A stretch of 22,336 bases of DNA, from IMG/VR virus record IMGVR_UViG_3300003771_000014, positions 1 to 22,336 of that record, one strand, 5' to 3'. Position numbers and translations under genes: made by a program. Positions 8,301 through 16,450 of the stretch are shown here, one piece after another (the stretch's first letter is position 1; every line of letters starts with the position of its first letter). Source of the DNA: a virus. The notes under the pieces were generated by a model. It was not told the origin of the DNA and did not search any database. It saw nothing but the letters and a program-made list of their open reading frames with translations.

Positions 8301-8663
8301 CTGGCGATGGGCAGTTCCCGCGGCGACTCGCCGTACCAGTGGCAAACGTTGCACGTCGGCCCGCCGATGCCGACCATTCCGGCGGGGATCTACGCAACGC
8401 AGTTCGGTACAACCTGGGTGTCGCTGCGCGTGCGCGGCCTGGAGGCAGTGGGTTTCGAGACGTTCAGCATGGAGTACGATCCGGCGCGCTTCGCCGATCG
8501 GCTCCGCGTGCGCAACGCCTTTGTGCCGCCGGGCCCGCCGGTGCGTGCAATCACGCCTGTAGGTGTGGACGCGCTGGGCGCCGCGGTGCCCAATGTGCGG
8601 CCAGGCGTCCACTACATCCGGCCGGATGGCGACGCCGACCAATACCGCAAAGGAGCCTTCTGA
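5343..8663 (+). CDS. 1106-aa tandem-repeat virion protein (fibre/appendage candidate)
   Basis: ATG 5343 lies three bases after the previous stop. The protein lacks a signal peptide and enzyme motifs and is built of degenerate repeats. The N-terminal ~200 residues alternate W-centred units (LSPSWSGKNAY, LHASWAG, INGAWDGAQRY, ITASWVGKGNY) with P-G-[I/L/F] units. From ~residue 222 there is a regular ~22-residue repeat of form R-[hydrophobic]-x-P-x-G-[I/F]-x3-[A/F]-[F/L]-G-x3-[V/A]; its Gly recurs at 222, 245, 267, 289, 311, 334, 378, 399 and 420. Looser copies continue to the end (for example RYVAPEGLQAYRMG and HYIRPDGDADQY). Such repeats suit an elongated beta-structured fibre or tail sheath. 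The last base of its stop begins the next ATG. The function is inferred from architecture and position. Confidence 0.72.
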   Translation: MADYVAPAGTLSPSWSGKNAYRGPVTRLHASWAGSQQTITPVGWSSLVPGVAALVPQQVARPAGLDASAFGPTWALTSRFNYRPPQYRINGAWDGAQRYTRPTGTLNVTFDNALGYISPNGYDASDFGATTAFGTQFVRPAGIDPLAMGTAVYALFSYQYAPPQWTITASWVGKGNYTPPRNTLDGAWTLPIEAKIVALTGWVDGAIGGVGLYNRTQYAIPAGLAPDAVPAPAVANAARALLPSGINSLALGAQAVSAATRRLSPSGVNLLSIGALTAQLQHRPIALTGFDSLAVANTLSVANRNRYVAAGNIGTAAYGTPSVVLFSRYLLQTGFVATGYGAARVSHGKQTVLVPSIAPPALGTAWVSMSPRIIETAGRDTAAVAIPLVGGTRYLVPQGIDGLAFGTRIIPESQTVTPLGFREQWGQQEIKNRLTYAAPKGFQSTGQEEFRWGRASVWNLRQYVTMVYDPDSALNPPPWSQWTLIENRNRVVGAFGVTPPAWGYTQIDNNARVIQPAGMNPPGYAGTDKAGMVAYGVRRLPIGGVEPPLISTWHAVFNAAKVLAPPGAATAPFGTAALENNRRYFDRIGNFDSATIGTAFIDFAIRTLAIEPWYSIAPPDVRLPEVKLYTRYLEPQGTDMLGVGLAALSMHFNKIEPKWVHRDLVGEPRAYNVTPELRGYGWNSEEFGTAFVRLQRRPVKVDGTSMQLFGQAKIADTKQTITVPGTNLVKLGDKLVVTKTGAPPNTPQTIEVDTLVSSESLFGTPGLNQYVLYTIGVIPPDTGKPTVRIMGVNVDAGIKVDGYGTPTVGLKNRGITVPAWDDAQVYDPGRPIMSPLTIWAVKEAPAQAKANHPVANLHYVGETTVYPPGERFGTARISTYRGILQPTTAGSMAIFGVQSVYLKRRYVAPEGLQAYRMGWVNVGDGRQTLTQFGGADSMVTGRPTVARAPYTGPQTVVPAGIASMTFASTNWVSPLHRTYQLAGINALAMGSSRGDSPYQWQTLHVGPPMPTIPAGIYATQFGTTWVSLRVRGLEAVGFETFSMEYDPARFADRLRVRNAFVPPGPPVRAITPVGVDALGAAVPNVRPGVHYIRPDGDADQYRKGAF
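6006..6617 (+). repeat. Regular ~22-residue protein repeat (about nine units)
   Basis: This is the best-preserved stretch of repeats in the 1106-aa protein (residues ~222-425). Spacing of the conserved Gly is 21-23 residues through most of it. Units include LLPSGINSLALGAQAVSAAT, LSPSGVNLLSIGALTAQLQH and YLVPQGIDGLAFGTRI. The DNA of the units has diverged, so this is an old protein repeat rather than recent DNA duplication. Confidence 0.75.
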
Positions 8664-9853
8664 TGGCCGGAACTTCCCTGATGCCGCTTGCGGGAATCAA
8701 CACTGTGGCCGAAGACGCGGCGCTGAAGCAGGGCGGCGACAATCCGAAGCTGTATCTGCGCGATGCGCTGAACGTGGACCTGACGCCTGCCGGCAAGGCG
8801 AGCCTCCGCCCTAGCACGCGCCGAGTTTCCGACCAGCCGTTTCGTGCTATCTGGCAAAGCCCGCTGCATGGCGACGCCTTTGGCGCGCTGGGAGACCAGT
8901 GGGGCAGGCTGAACACCGGCGATTGGTCCTTGGAACCACTGGCGCGAGTCGGCGACGGCGATGTGTCGCATGAGGTGCTGAACAACCTGGTGTGCGTCGC
9001 CGGCCCCGCGGGCATCTTCGCCTTCAACGGCCAGCGCGCCGAGCGGATGGCGCTGGAGACGCCGGCGGCGCCGCTGGTCCTGGCCGGGCAGGGTGCGCTC
9101 AGCAAGGGCACCTACGGCGCGGCCGTCGCGTGGTTGCGCGGGCAACTGGAATCGGCTCCCTCAGCCATCGCGTTCGCTGACGTGGACGACAGCGGCGGGC
9201 TGGAGATTACGCTGCCCATGTGCCTTGACGCGAGCGTGACGGGTGCGCGGCTCTACCTGACCCGTGCGAACGGCGGTGAGCTGCTGCTGGCCGGAGACTA
9301 CCCAGTCGGCGCAGCGCCGATCGCCATGCCGACGCTGCCCGAACTAGGGCGGCCGTCGCAGTTCCGCAACCTGTCGCCGATGCCGACCGGAAAATTCCTG
9401 AAGTACTGGCGTGGCCGGCTGGTGACTGCCCGCGCCAACGTCCTGCGGTTTTCCGAGGCGCTGGCCTATCACCTGCACGACGAGCGCTATGGGTTCGTCC
9501 AGATGCCGCAGCGCATCACCTTCGTGCAGCCGGTGGACGGCGGCATCTGGGTGGGGCAGGTGGATCACGTGGCGTTCCTTGCCGGTACCGAGCCCGGGAA
9601 CATTTCCATCTCGCGCCGGCAGTCGCGGGCGCCGGTGCCCGGCAGCGCCATCCTGGTGGCGGCGGAGATCGTCGGCACCAATGCGTCGCCGGACGGATCG
9701 CCCGTGGTCGTCTGGCTGGCAGAAAACGGCTATGTCATGGGCACCAGTTCCGGCGCGATCGCCGAAGTGCATGCGTCGGTGCTCGCCGGCATCACCGGCC
9801 GGGCCGGAACCTCTGTAGTGCTGGATCGCCGTCTGCTGACGGCAGTAACCTGA
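8663..9853 (+). CDS. Propeller-like phage structural protein (396 aa)
   Basis: ATG 8663 shares one base with the previous TGA and is preceded by AGGAG (8651-8655). The N-terminus MAGTSLMPLAGINTVAEDAA followed by LYLRDALNVDLTPAGKASLR is a form I recall in phage structural proteins that list site/value blades. Blade-like strands recur: AIWQSPLHGDAFGALGDQW, NNLVCVAGPAGIFAFNGQRA, RLVTARANVLRFSEAL, GGIWVGQVDHVAFLAG and VVVWLAENGYVMGTSSGAI. No membrane segment or signal peptide is seen. It is probably a tail or tail-associated protein working with the repeat protein upstream. The family name is unknown to me. Confidence 0.68.
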   Translation: MAGTSLMPLAGINTVAEDAALKQGGDNPKLYLRDALNVDLTPAGKASLRPSTRRVSDQPFRAIWQSPLHGDAFGALGDQWGRLNTGDWSLEPLARVGDGDVSHEVLNNLVCVAGPAGIFAFNGQRAERMALETPAAPLVLAGQGALSKGTYGAAVAWLRGQLESAPSAIAFADVDDSGGLEITLPMCLDASVTGARLYLTRANGGELLLAGDYPVGAAPIAMPTLPELGRPSQFRNLSPMPTGKFLKYWRGRLVTARANVLRFSEALAYHLHDERYGFVQMPQRITFVQPVDGGIWVGQVDHVAFLAGTEPGNISISRRQSRAPVPGSAILVAAEIVGTNASPDGSPVVVWLAENGYVMGTSSGAIAEVHASVLAGITGRAGTSVVLDRRLLTAVT

Positions 9854-9922
9854 ACCATCCCGATCGTCCGGGTCTTCAATCGCTGCGCATGAGTGCGGCA
9901 TAGGAAAACTGGAGTGAAACCT

Positions 9923-10513
9923 ATGCAACGCATTAGCAATGCCCTGCGCATCGAAATGGCCACCGCCCTGGCGGCCGGCAATTTCAACGTCACCGAAGCC
10001 GGCATCGTCTTCCCGCAGCTTTCGGCCCTGGCCGGCGGCGAGTACTTCGGCCGTGTCAACGGCGCCGAGTGGGAAAAGGAAGGCGACAACCTCATCCCGA
10101 CCGAGGGACTGGCGCACATCCTGAACGTCGCGCTGGGTGGCAAGGCCAAGGCGTCGTGCTTCCTGGCGCTGTTCTCCGGCAGCGCCGTGCCGGCCGCCAA
10201 CTGGACGGCGGCCAACTTCGCCGCGGTGGCGTCGGAAATCACCAGCCTGACCGAGGGCTACACCAGCGCGACGCGGCCGGCGTGGACGCCTGTCGACACC
10301 GCCACCGGCTCCATCGACAATATGGCCGCAGTGGCGTCGGTGACGATTGCGACGGCCTCGCAACTCAACGTCAACGGCGCCGCGCTGCTGACCAACAGCA
10401 CCAAGGGCGGCACCACCGGCGCGCTGGTGTCGGCATCCAAGTACGCCGCCACCCGGGTGTTCCAGAACGGCGACACGTACGATATCGGCTATCGGCTGAA
10501 TCTGACCGTCTAA
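9923..10513 (+). CDS. Conserved phage tail-type structural protein (196 aa)
   Basis: ATG 9923 follows GGAG (9911-9914) at eight bases; the ATG at 9893 has no ribosome site. Residues ~59-135 (NLIPTEGLAHILNVALGGKA, then CFLALFSGSAVPAANWTAAN and ATRPAWTPVDTATGSIDN) match a widespread beta-rich phage protein whose copies often start near the LVPTEGL motif. The extra ~55 residues here form an N-terminal extension. The C-terminus (VFQNGDTYDIGYRLNLTV) is the family's usual last strand. The gene sits after a 69-base gap, one of the few in the operon. Its exact virion location is unknown. Confidence 0.72.
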   Translation: MQRISNALRIEMATALAAGNFNVTEAGIVFPQLSALAGGEYFGRVNGAEWEKEGDNLIPTEGLAHILNVALGGKAKASCFLALFSGSAVPAANWTAANFAAVASEITSLTEGYTSATRPAWTPVDTATGSIDNMAAVASVTIATASQLNVNGAALLTNSTKGGTTGALVSASKYAATRVFQNGDTYDIGYRLNLTV

Positions 10514-10516
10514 GCG

Positions 10517-13114
10517 ATGCTGTCGCCGCGCCCCTACGGACGCTTCGCGGAGGATGCAGAGCTATCCGCTGTCGATGCCGCCGCCGTCGAGCTGCTGGCC
10601 AGGAACCTGACGAACTTCAAGCAGGCGTCTGATCTCGCCAACTTGAAGCGTGTCATGGACCTGCCCAGCGGCCGGCAGGCGGTGGCAACCGACATGGGCG
10701 GGGTCTTCCGGATCTTGATCCTGGAGCGTCATGAGCACCCGGAACACCAGTTCGAAGGCGTGGCCGAGACCAATATCCCCATGCTGTTCTGCGGCGTCGT
10801 CACGAGGGCGCAGGTGCTCGCGCAGGGGGAGGGCGTTGGTCTGAAGCTGACCGAGCAGACGCGGCGCCGGCTGGTGGCGTACAGCGGCGCCGCGGAACTG
10901 CCGCCCAAGGATGTCGCGCTTCAGCGGTTCAAAATCGAGTACGAAGCGCGCTTCCAGTACTTCCGGCCGACCGAACCGGGCATCTACACGTTCACCCAGT
11001 ACGTGAAGCACCGCCCGACCTGGTACAGCGGCGCCATGGCGGAAGTCATGCAGGTGGCTGGCGGCTACGGGCGCCAGAATCTGCAGGATCTGCCCGAGGA
11101 CAAAGTTGAGCGCGCGCGCATGTTGATCCCAGAGAGCTACATGGGTCTGGTGCGCCAGGAGCTTGGCAACGTCAGGCTGCCTGGATACAGCGGCTTTCCC
11201 GACCGGGAAGGGCAGTTCAAGTGCGAATACGGTGCCAGCCAATGCAACAACGTCGCATTCGACACGTCCGGCGGCGCGTGGCTGCTTCAGGTGAATGCGC
11301 GCGGCGTCTATGCGATGCCGCTGCCGGTCGTGCCCGCGACCACCACCGCGGCGTTTCGCCGGTACGTCATGGACGTGGGCGACGGCGAGCTGCTGAAGCT
11401 GCTCGATCGCTTCGGCGGCATGCCAACGGGCGAAGGTTTCCCGCAGTCCGAGAGCGATTTCGAGGCGTGGCGCCGGGCCGGCGTGATCATTCAGGTGTGC
11501 GATACCGCGGATTTCTACAGTTTCAGCGCGATGTATTCGGCGGGCGGCTGGGCGATGAACCGCAGCGGCACTGAGGGCTTCAATACCTGCTGGGGCTACG
11601 ACGGCGCCGGCCTGATGCAGGTGCATGCCTACAAGATGAACTTGTACCTGGCGCCAGCGCCGGAACAGGGGCGGCTGCGCAACACGTGGGAATACGACCA
11701 CCCAGAGGACGCGCGCAGGCTCAATGGCTACCTGTCGAAAATCTACGAGGCCTTGACCGCGGGCACCGCGCGTGAACTGGCCATCAAGTACAAGATTCGC
11801 CGTGTGCCGGTCGGCGAGATTCTGGCGCGGGCGCAGAGCAGCAGCGGCTCCGATCTGGACTACTGGGACAACCTCGAACTGCCGCCCATCGCGGCGCACG
11901 CTGGCCGTGTTTCGCGCGTTGGCACGGGGCCGTTCTACTGGCTGTCGAAGAACCCGGAGTCTTGCATCCGGCTGAAGTTCCCGGAACTGAAGGGGCAGGG
12001 CTGCGAGTCGTTCATCCACGTGTCGCCGGACTATATGGGCGATCCGGTGAGGTGCGACACCATTGTCTTCGGCTGCTATGTCGAGGATCAGTTGCGCGTG
12101 ATCAAGTACTTCTACGACGAACGAAAGCTCAAGCGAGAGACGCAGAGCACCTTCGAGAAGAACATGATTGTGGGCCAGTGGGAGAAGACGGAAACCACTG
12201 GCAACAGTGGCTTGATGGGCAACTTCTACACCACCGATTTTGACGACCGGCAGGACCAGCCGCCCGTTACAACGCGCACCAATATCGTTGGAACGGACAT
12301 GGGCTATGGCAACGTCATGTACCGCACACCGGAGATTTTTTCGCGCTTGGGCACTGTAAGTCGGGCCCGCTATTACATGCACCGAACGACGGTGGATACC
12401 ACCCAATCGTTTAGCATCGATGTGGCGGCGCTGGTGCCGGTGTTTGAGCGTGACTGCATCCTGTACGCCTATCAGGACCACACGGCGGGCCGCACCCGGT
12501 CGGAAGAGACGTCCCAAGGGGCTGTGGCTGACCCGACGTCCTATCAGCTATGGTGCTATGACAGTATCTTCCACTACTTGGGCACCACATTAAACAATTG
12601 CCGCGGCGATCCGCCGTCGATTAACGGGGTGCCCGTCTACGTCGATAGCCTGCTCTACACCCCTACCGAGGTAAGCGACTTTGCCGAAAGCGGCAACTGG
12701 CTGAACCTTCCTGGTGGCGGGTTCCTTGATGTGACCAGCATCTGCGGGCCGTACACCGCGCGCGGATCGCCGCACAACGCCAACGGCGTGACCATCGGCG
12801 GCGAGGCGCCGGGATTCAATCCGTACTCGAACACCGTGAAGTACCCGGACACTAGTTCCGGGCAACTCAGCGTGAGCCTGGCCGTGGCCGGCGCCACGGT
12901 GGCCAGTCGCGATATGCCGCACACCTGGTACTGGGGCTTCTCGCCAGCGGACGATTTCTATTTCTACCGTGACGCCGTGCATAACGCGATCGGCGACACC
13001 GACTACGCCAGCATTTACGAGACAGCGCCGGACGGGCTGCGCCGGCGCTGGGGGTACACGACGCTGGCGGACAACAAGACCGCGCACCACTTCATAGGGG
13101 TCATCAATGAGTAA
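10517..13114 (+). CDS. Large phage virion structural protein (865 aa)
   Basis: ATG 10517 lies three bases after the previous stop with no clear ribosome site, so initiation probably depends on coupling. The first ~220 residues are mixed helix/strand (RNLTNFKQASDLANLKRVMD, IYTFTQYVKHRPTWYSGAMA). The central part is rich in aromatic residues and Gly (YSAGGWAMNRSGTEGFNTCW), with about a dozen cysteines over the whole protein. No catalytic motif, signal peptide or transmembrane segment is evident. Codons between about 12240 and 12680 are less GC-rich than the rest, hinting at mosaic origin. It overlaps the next gene by eight bases. I do not recognise a named family; a tail or baseplate-like structural role is inferred from context. 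Confidence 0.65.
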   Translation: MLSPRPYGRFAEDAELSAVDAAAVELLARNLTNFKQASDLANLKRVMDLPSGRQAVATDMGGVFRILILERHEHPEHQFEGVAETNIPMLFCGVVTRAQVLAQGEGVGLKLTEQTRRRLVAYSGAAELPPKDVALQRFKIEYEARFQYFRPTEPGIYTFTQYVKHRPTWYSGAMAEVMQVAGGYGRQNLQDLPEDKVERARMLIPESYMGLVRQELGNVRLPGYSGFPDREGQFKCEYGASQCNNVAFDTSGGAWLLQVNARGVYAMPLPVVPATTTAAFRRYVMDVGDGELLKLLDRFGGMPTGEGFPQSESDFEAWRRAGVIIQVCDTADFYSFSAMYSAGGWAMNRSGTEGFNTCWGYDGAGLMQVHAYKMNLYLAPAPEQGRLRNTWEYDHPEDARRLNGYLSKIYEALTAGTARELAIKYKIRRVPVGEILARAQSSSGSDLDYWDNLELPPIAAHAGRVSRVGTGPFYWLSKNPESCIRLKFPELKGQGCESFIHVSPDYMGDPVRCDTIVFGCYVEDQLRVIKYFYDERKLKRETQSTFEKNMIVGQWEKTETTGNSGLMGNFYTTDFDDRQDQPPVTTRTNIVGTDMGYGNVMYRTPEIFSRLGTVSRARYYMHRTTVDTTQSFSIDVAALVPVFERDCILYAYQDHTAGRTRSEETSQGAVADPTSYQLWCYDSIFHYLGTTLNNCRGDPPSINGVPVYVDSLLYTPTEVSDFAESGNWLNLPGGGFLDVTSICGPYTARGSPHNANGVTIGGEAPGFNPYSNTVKYPDTSSGQLSVSLAVAGATVASRDMPHTWYWGFSPADDFYFYRDAVHNAIGDTDYASIYETAPDGLRRRWGYTTLADNKTAHHFIGVINE

Positions 13115-14273
13115 ATACCGCGACGATTCGAACGACACGGCCGTGGCAAGGGACTCGGTCTGGATCGGCCTGAAGGCCATTACGGAGGGCACGGCGAAGA
13201 TCACCGAAACAGTGCTGTTCGGCCTGCTGGTGCTCCACGCCGACGCGGCCGTCGCGGCGGACCAGGTTATCGACCGCCCAGCGCACATGCTGACGGATCA
13301 GGCGCGGGTCATCGACGCCGCAAGCGATCACCTGCACGCGCGGCTGCTCATAGCCGAATCCATCGCGATCGGCGAGCGCATCACCAGCACCCTGCGGGTC
13401 ATGCACGGCGACAGCGCCGGTGCCACCGATGTGGTTGTCGATCGCGTGCGAGGCCTGGCCGTAGACGGCGCGCGCGTAGGCGAAGAGGTGCTGGCCAGCC
13501 GTCGCGTGCGCACGCTCGTGACGGACACCGCGCGCGCCGGCGACAGCACCGGCCAGGCCACGGCCGTGCTGGTGGTCGACACGGCCACGATCGGCGAGGA
13601 CGCCACCGGGCGGCTGCGCGCCCGAGCACTGCTGGTGGATACAGCCGCGCTGGCCGATGAAGTTACGGACGGCCATCAGGCAGTTGCGCCGCTGCTGATC
13701 GATACCGCGCGCGTGGCGGCCGTGGTGGTCGACCGCCTCGCGGCGCGTGACCTGGTTTCCGACTTGGCGTTGATCGAGGACGCCTCGGTGGGCGGCGACC
13801 AGAGTTCCGGGCAGGCATGGACGGCCAACGTAGATAGCTGGGCCATGAGCCGATATGCGCCATACACGTTCACCTCGCTGGCGGTGATCGACGGCCGGCT
13901 CTATGGGCTGGCGCCGGATGGTGTCTACGCGCTGGATGGCGGCGAGGAACCAGTGTCTGGCGCACTCGTGACCGGCAAGATTGACCTGAGCAAGGGCACG
14001 CTGGTCCATCCGGTGGCGGCCTACCTGGAATACGAACTGGACGCGGATGGGACGGCCGTCATGGACGTGACCACCACGCAGAGCGGCGTGCAGGCGGACA
14101 CCTACAGCTACCCGCTGGAGCGGGAGCCGGCTGCCGTGCTGACCAACGGGCGCTTCAAGTTCGGCCGCGGCTTGCGCGGGCGGCACTTCAGCTTCGCCCT
14201 GCGCCTGACGGGCAAGTACGCCTATATCAATGACCTGCGCGTCGAATCGGCGCCGACCAAAAGGGGAGTGTGA
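13107..14273 (+). CDS. Asp-led tandem-repeat virion protein with C-terminal beta domain (388 aa)
   Basis: ATG 13107 lies within the end of the previous gene, after AGGGG (13096-13100). Residues ~46-230 are about ten tandem units of 18-21 residues beginning D-[T/S]-A-x-[V/I/A]-[G/A]-[D/E] and ending L-[L/V]-[V/T/I]; unit starts fall at residues 46, 64, 84, 102, 120, 140, 158, 178, 199 and 219. The C-terminal ~150 residues (LAVIDGRLYGLAPDGVYALD, KIDLSKGTLVHPVAAYLEYE, GRGLRGRHFSFALRLTGKYA) form a beta domain I recall from podovirus tail proteins. It is probably a shaft or fibre-like protein with a globular end. Its TGA overlaps the next ATG. Confidence 0.72.
   Translation: MSKYRDDSNDTAVARDSVWIGLKAITEGTAKITETVLFGLLVLHADAAVAADQVIDRPAHMLTDQARVIDAASDHLHARLLIAESIAIGERITSTLRVMHGDSAGATDVVVDRVRGLAVDGARVGEEVLASRRVRTLVTDTARAGDSTGQATAVLVVDTATIGEDATGRLRARALLVDTAALADEVTDGHQAVAPLLIDTARVAAVVVDRLAARDLVSDLALIEDASVGGDQSSGQAWTANVDSWAMSRYAPYTFTSLAVIDGRLYGLAPDGVYALDGGEEPVSGALVTGKIDLSKGTLVHPVAAYLEYELDADGTAVMDVTTTQSGVQADTYSYPLEREPAAVLTNGRFKFGRGLRGRHFSFALRLTGKYAYINDLRVESAPTKRGV
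13242..13802 (+). repeat. About ten tandem 18-21-residue Asp-led repeats
   Basis: The repeats are visible in the protein of the 388-aa gene, for example DTARAGDSTGQATAVLVV, DTATIGEDATGRLRARALLV and DTAALADEVTDGHQAVAPLL. The Asp recurs at 18-21-residue intervals (one unit has Glu). Ala/Val/Asp dominate, and Pro is nearly absent. The DNA copies share GAC-AC(C/G)-GC starts but have diverged. Confidence 0.75.
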
Positions 14274-16165
14274 TGGGTATCGCACCAGACAGCATCCTTG
14301 GCGTGGCGGTGGATACCGTCACCGAGAAAATCAGCAGCTTGGACAGCCTGGCGCGCACGTACAGCACGCAACTGAGCCAGGCGCTTGCCCAGATCGGCGA
14401 CATCACCGTGGCCGACGTGCCGGCGCCAACGCGCCCGGATGCGCCCGTCGCCGCGCCGCCGCCCGTATCGCTGGACAACCAGCCGACCTACAACCCGTCG
14501 CCGCTGGTGCTGCCGGACGCGCCGGGCGGCCTGAGCATTGACGACCTGCTGAAGGATCTGGACGTCGTCGATATGGACGACATGCCTGACGCGCCGACCA
14601 TGATCCCCGTCGACATCCCCGATGCGCCGAGCATGGCGGTGATCCAGGTGCCAGAGCGGCCGGACATCGACACGAAGGTGGAGATTCCCGACCCGCCCAA
14701 GATCGACATGCCGGAAATGGAGGCGCTGGAGAAGATCACGCTACCGGATTTCGTTTTTCCGGACCTGCCGACCTTCGACGCGACGCCGCCGGACGCCAGC
14801 GGCATCACGGTTCCGAATGTCTTCATCAACTGGGCAGAGCCGGTCTATGCGTCCGAGGTGCTGGACGAACTGCAGGCCACGGTGAAGGCGATGATGGCCG
14901 GCGGCACTGGCCTGCCGGCGCCGATCGAGGCCGAGCTGTTCGCCCGCGCGAGGGAGCGCGACAGCGGCGAGACGTCGCGGCAGGTGCAGGAGGCGGTGGA
15001 TACATGGGCCGGCCGCAATTTCTCAATGCCGCCGGGCATGCTGGCCAAGCAGGTCGACGTGGCGCGCGAAGTGGGCAGGCTGAAGGCCGCGGAACTGAAC
15101 CGCGATATCCTGGTGCAGGCCGCGACGTGGGAAATCGAGAACCTGCGCTTCGCGGTCCAGCAGGGCCTGGCACTCGAACAGTTGACTGAGAACATGCACG
15201 AGAACACGGCCAAGCGCCTGTTCGAGGTTGCCCGCTTCCACGCGGAAAGCCAGATCAACGTGTTCAACGCGCAGGTCAGCCTCTTCAACGCCCAGAACGC
15301 CGCCTTCCAGACGCTGGCGCAGGTGTACCGCACCAAGCTGGACGCGGCCATTTCGAAGCTCACCGCCTACAAGACCGCGGTGGAGGGGCAGGTGGCGCTG
15401 GGCCAGATCAACCAGCAGCGCGTGGACGTGTTTAAGGCGAAGCTGCAGGCGGTGCAGTCCAACGTCGAGGTGTACAAGGCGCTCATGCAGGGCGCATCGG
15501 TGCGCGCGGACACGATCAAGAACCAGTTCGACGCGTACCGGGCCGACGTGCAGGCCTATGCCGAGCAGATCGGCGCCGAGAAGGTGAAGTTCGACGCCTA
15601 CGAAGCCCGCCTGAAGGGTGAATCGGCCAAGGCCGACGTTCTGGATTCTCAGGCCCGCGCTTACGCGTCGACCATCCAAGGGCTGGCCAACAAAGCGGAC
15701 ATCAAGGTGAAGGGCGTTCAGATCAAGATGGAGGCGGCGCGCACCAAGGTGTCGAAGTTCCTAGCCGACGTCGATGCGTACAAGGCTGCCTTGCAGGCAA
15801 ACCTCAGCAACGTGCAGTACGGCACGTCCGCGTTTCAGGCGCAGGTGGAGGCCTGGCGCGCCGGCGCCAGCGCCAACGTGGCCAATGCCGAGATGCAGAG
15901 CCGTTTCGCCGACATGAACAGCCGGACCAACATCGCGTACGCGGAAATGCAGATCAGCGAGTACACCGCGAAGATGCAGAACGCTGTGCAGCAGGCTCAG
16001 ATCGCACTGGAAGCGGCCAAGGCGCTCGGGCAGTACACCGCTCAGCTTGCCGCGGGAGCTATGTCGGCAGCGCACGTGTCGGCAAGCATCAGCGGATCCG
16101 GCAGCGCCAGTTCATCGGAAAGCAACAGCACGAGCACGTCGACCAGCTATAGCTATCAATACTAG
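14273..16165 (+). CDS. Long helical phage structural protein with Pro/Asp linker and Ser tail (630 aa)
   Basis: ATG 14273 was preferred over the adjacent GTG 14270 because GGGGAG (14263-14268) is already close; it overlaps the previous stop by one base. Residues ~50-180 are Pro/Asp-rich with repeated PDAP/IPD/PDI motifs (MPDAPTMIPVDIPDAPSMAV) and probably extended. Residues ~190-600 are nearly all helical and rich in Ala, Gln, Lys and Glu (FNAQVSLFNAQNAAFQTLAQ; VYKALMQGASVRADTIKNQF), resembling long coiled-coil virion or ejection proteins. The last ~25 residues are almost all Ser/Thr/Tyr. No signal peptide or transmembrane segment is seen. It is the last + strand structural gene before the accessory cassette. 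An internal virion or tail role is inferred. Confidence 0.7.
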   Translation: MGIAPDSILGVAVDTVTEKISSLDSLARTYSTQLSQALAQIGDITVADVPAPTRPDAPVAAPPPVSLDNQPTYNPSPLVLPDAPGGLSIDDLLKDLDVVDMDDMPDAPTMIPVDIPDAPSMAVIQVPERPDIDTKVEIPDPPKIDMPEMEALEKITLPDFVFPDLPTFDATPPDASGITVPNVFINWAEPVYASEVLDELQATVKAMMAGGTGLPAPIEAELFARARERDSGETSRQVQEAVDTWAGRNFSMPPGMLAKQVDVAREVGRLKAAELNRDILVQAATWEIENLRFAVQQGLALEQLTENMHENTAKRLFEVARFHAESQINVFNAQVSLFNAQNAAFQTLAQVYRTKLDAAISKLTAYKTAVEGQVALGQINQQRVDVFKAKLQAVQSNVEVYKALMQGASVRADTIKNQFDAYRADVQAYAEQIGAEKVKFDAYEARLKGESAKADVLDSQARAYASTIQGLANKADIKVKGVQIKMEAARTKVSKFLADVDAYKAALQANLSNVQYGTSAFQAQVEAWRAGASANVANAEMQSRFADMNSRTNIAYAEMQISEYTAKMQNAVQQAQIALEAAKALGQYTAQLAAGAMSAAHVSASISGSGSASSSESNSTSTSTSYSYQY

Positions 16166-16186
16166 GTCGGATGCGCGAATAATCCG

Positions 16187-16450
16187 TCAAGCTTGCAGTG
16201 GTCCGAGCAACATGTCGATAGCTATTCGTCCCCGTTGTAGGCAGGCCAGTTCCGCAGCGTCATACGAGCCGTATGGGCTCCATTGGCCAAATGGTCCCAA
16301 AATTCGAGTGCCACGGTGCACATCCTCGACATTTACTTCGTAGCCCCAGTGTCCTCCTGGCAGCGCCGTATTCGTTGCCTCGCGATAGATGCGCATGCGT
16401 AGCACTAGTCCACGATACATCTGCACGGACGTGCTTGATGGATCTTTCAT
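16187..16450 (-). CDS. Small accessory protein, YRG/GR..ID family member 1 (87 aa)
   Basis: Start ATG 16450 was chosen because AAGGTG lies just upstream and the N-terminus then aligns with its relatives; the longer ATG at 16516 adds an unlike leader. Near the start is YRGLVLRMRIYREATN, in the middle WGYEVNVEDVHRGTR, and at the end AELACLQRGRIAIDMLLG. This layout (Y[K/R]G, strands, a helix with A..A...GR..ID) is shared with the genes at 17365-17637 and 19661-19939. It is a probable ~80-residue alpha/beta domain of a type I associate with Burkholderia/Cupriavidus/Ralstonia genomes; function unknown. It converges on the 630-aa phage gene with only 21 bases between them. Confidence 0.62.
   Translation of the reverse strand: MKDPSSTSVQMYRGLVLRMRIYREATNTALPGGHWGYEVNVEDVHRGTRILGPFGQWSPYGSYDAAELACLQRGRIAIDMLLGPLQA

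Noticed and set aside
10562-12517. 651-codon - strand open frame opposite the 865-aa gene
   Set aside because: It is a GC3 shadow: composition is Arg/His/Val-heavy, and it lacks a ribosome site and any motif.
10517-13114. Diversity-generating retroelement target in the 865-aa protein (Gly/Trp/Asn/Arg-rich patch near SAGGWAMNRSG)
   Set aside because: No template repeat, reverse transcriptase or C-terminal lectin-type variable region is visible in the window.
13104-14285. 393-codon - strand open frame opposite the repeat gene
   Set aside because: Nearly exact mirror of the + strand gene, with repetitive Arg/Gly/His composition explained by its repeats.
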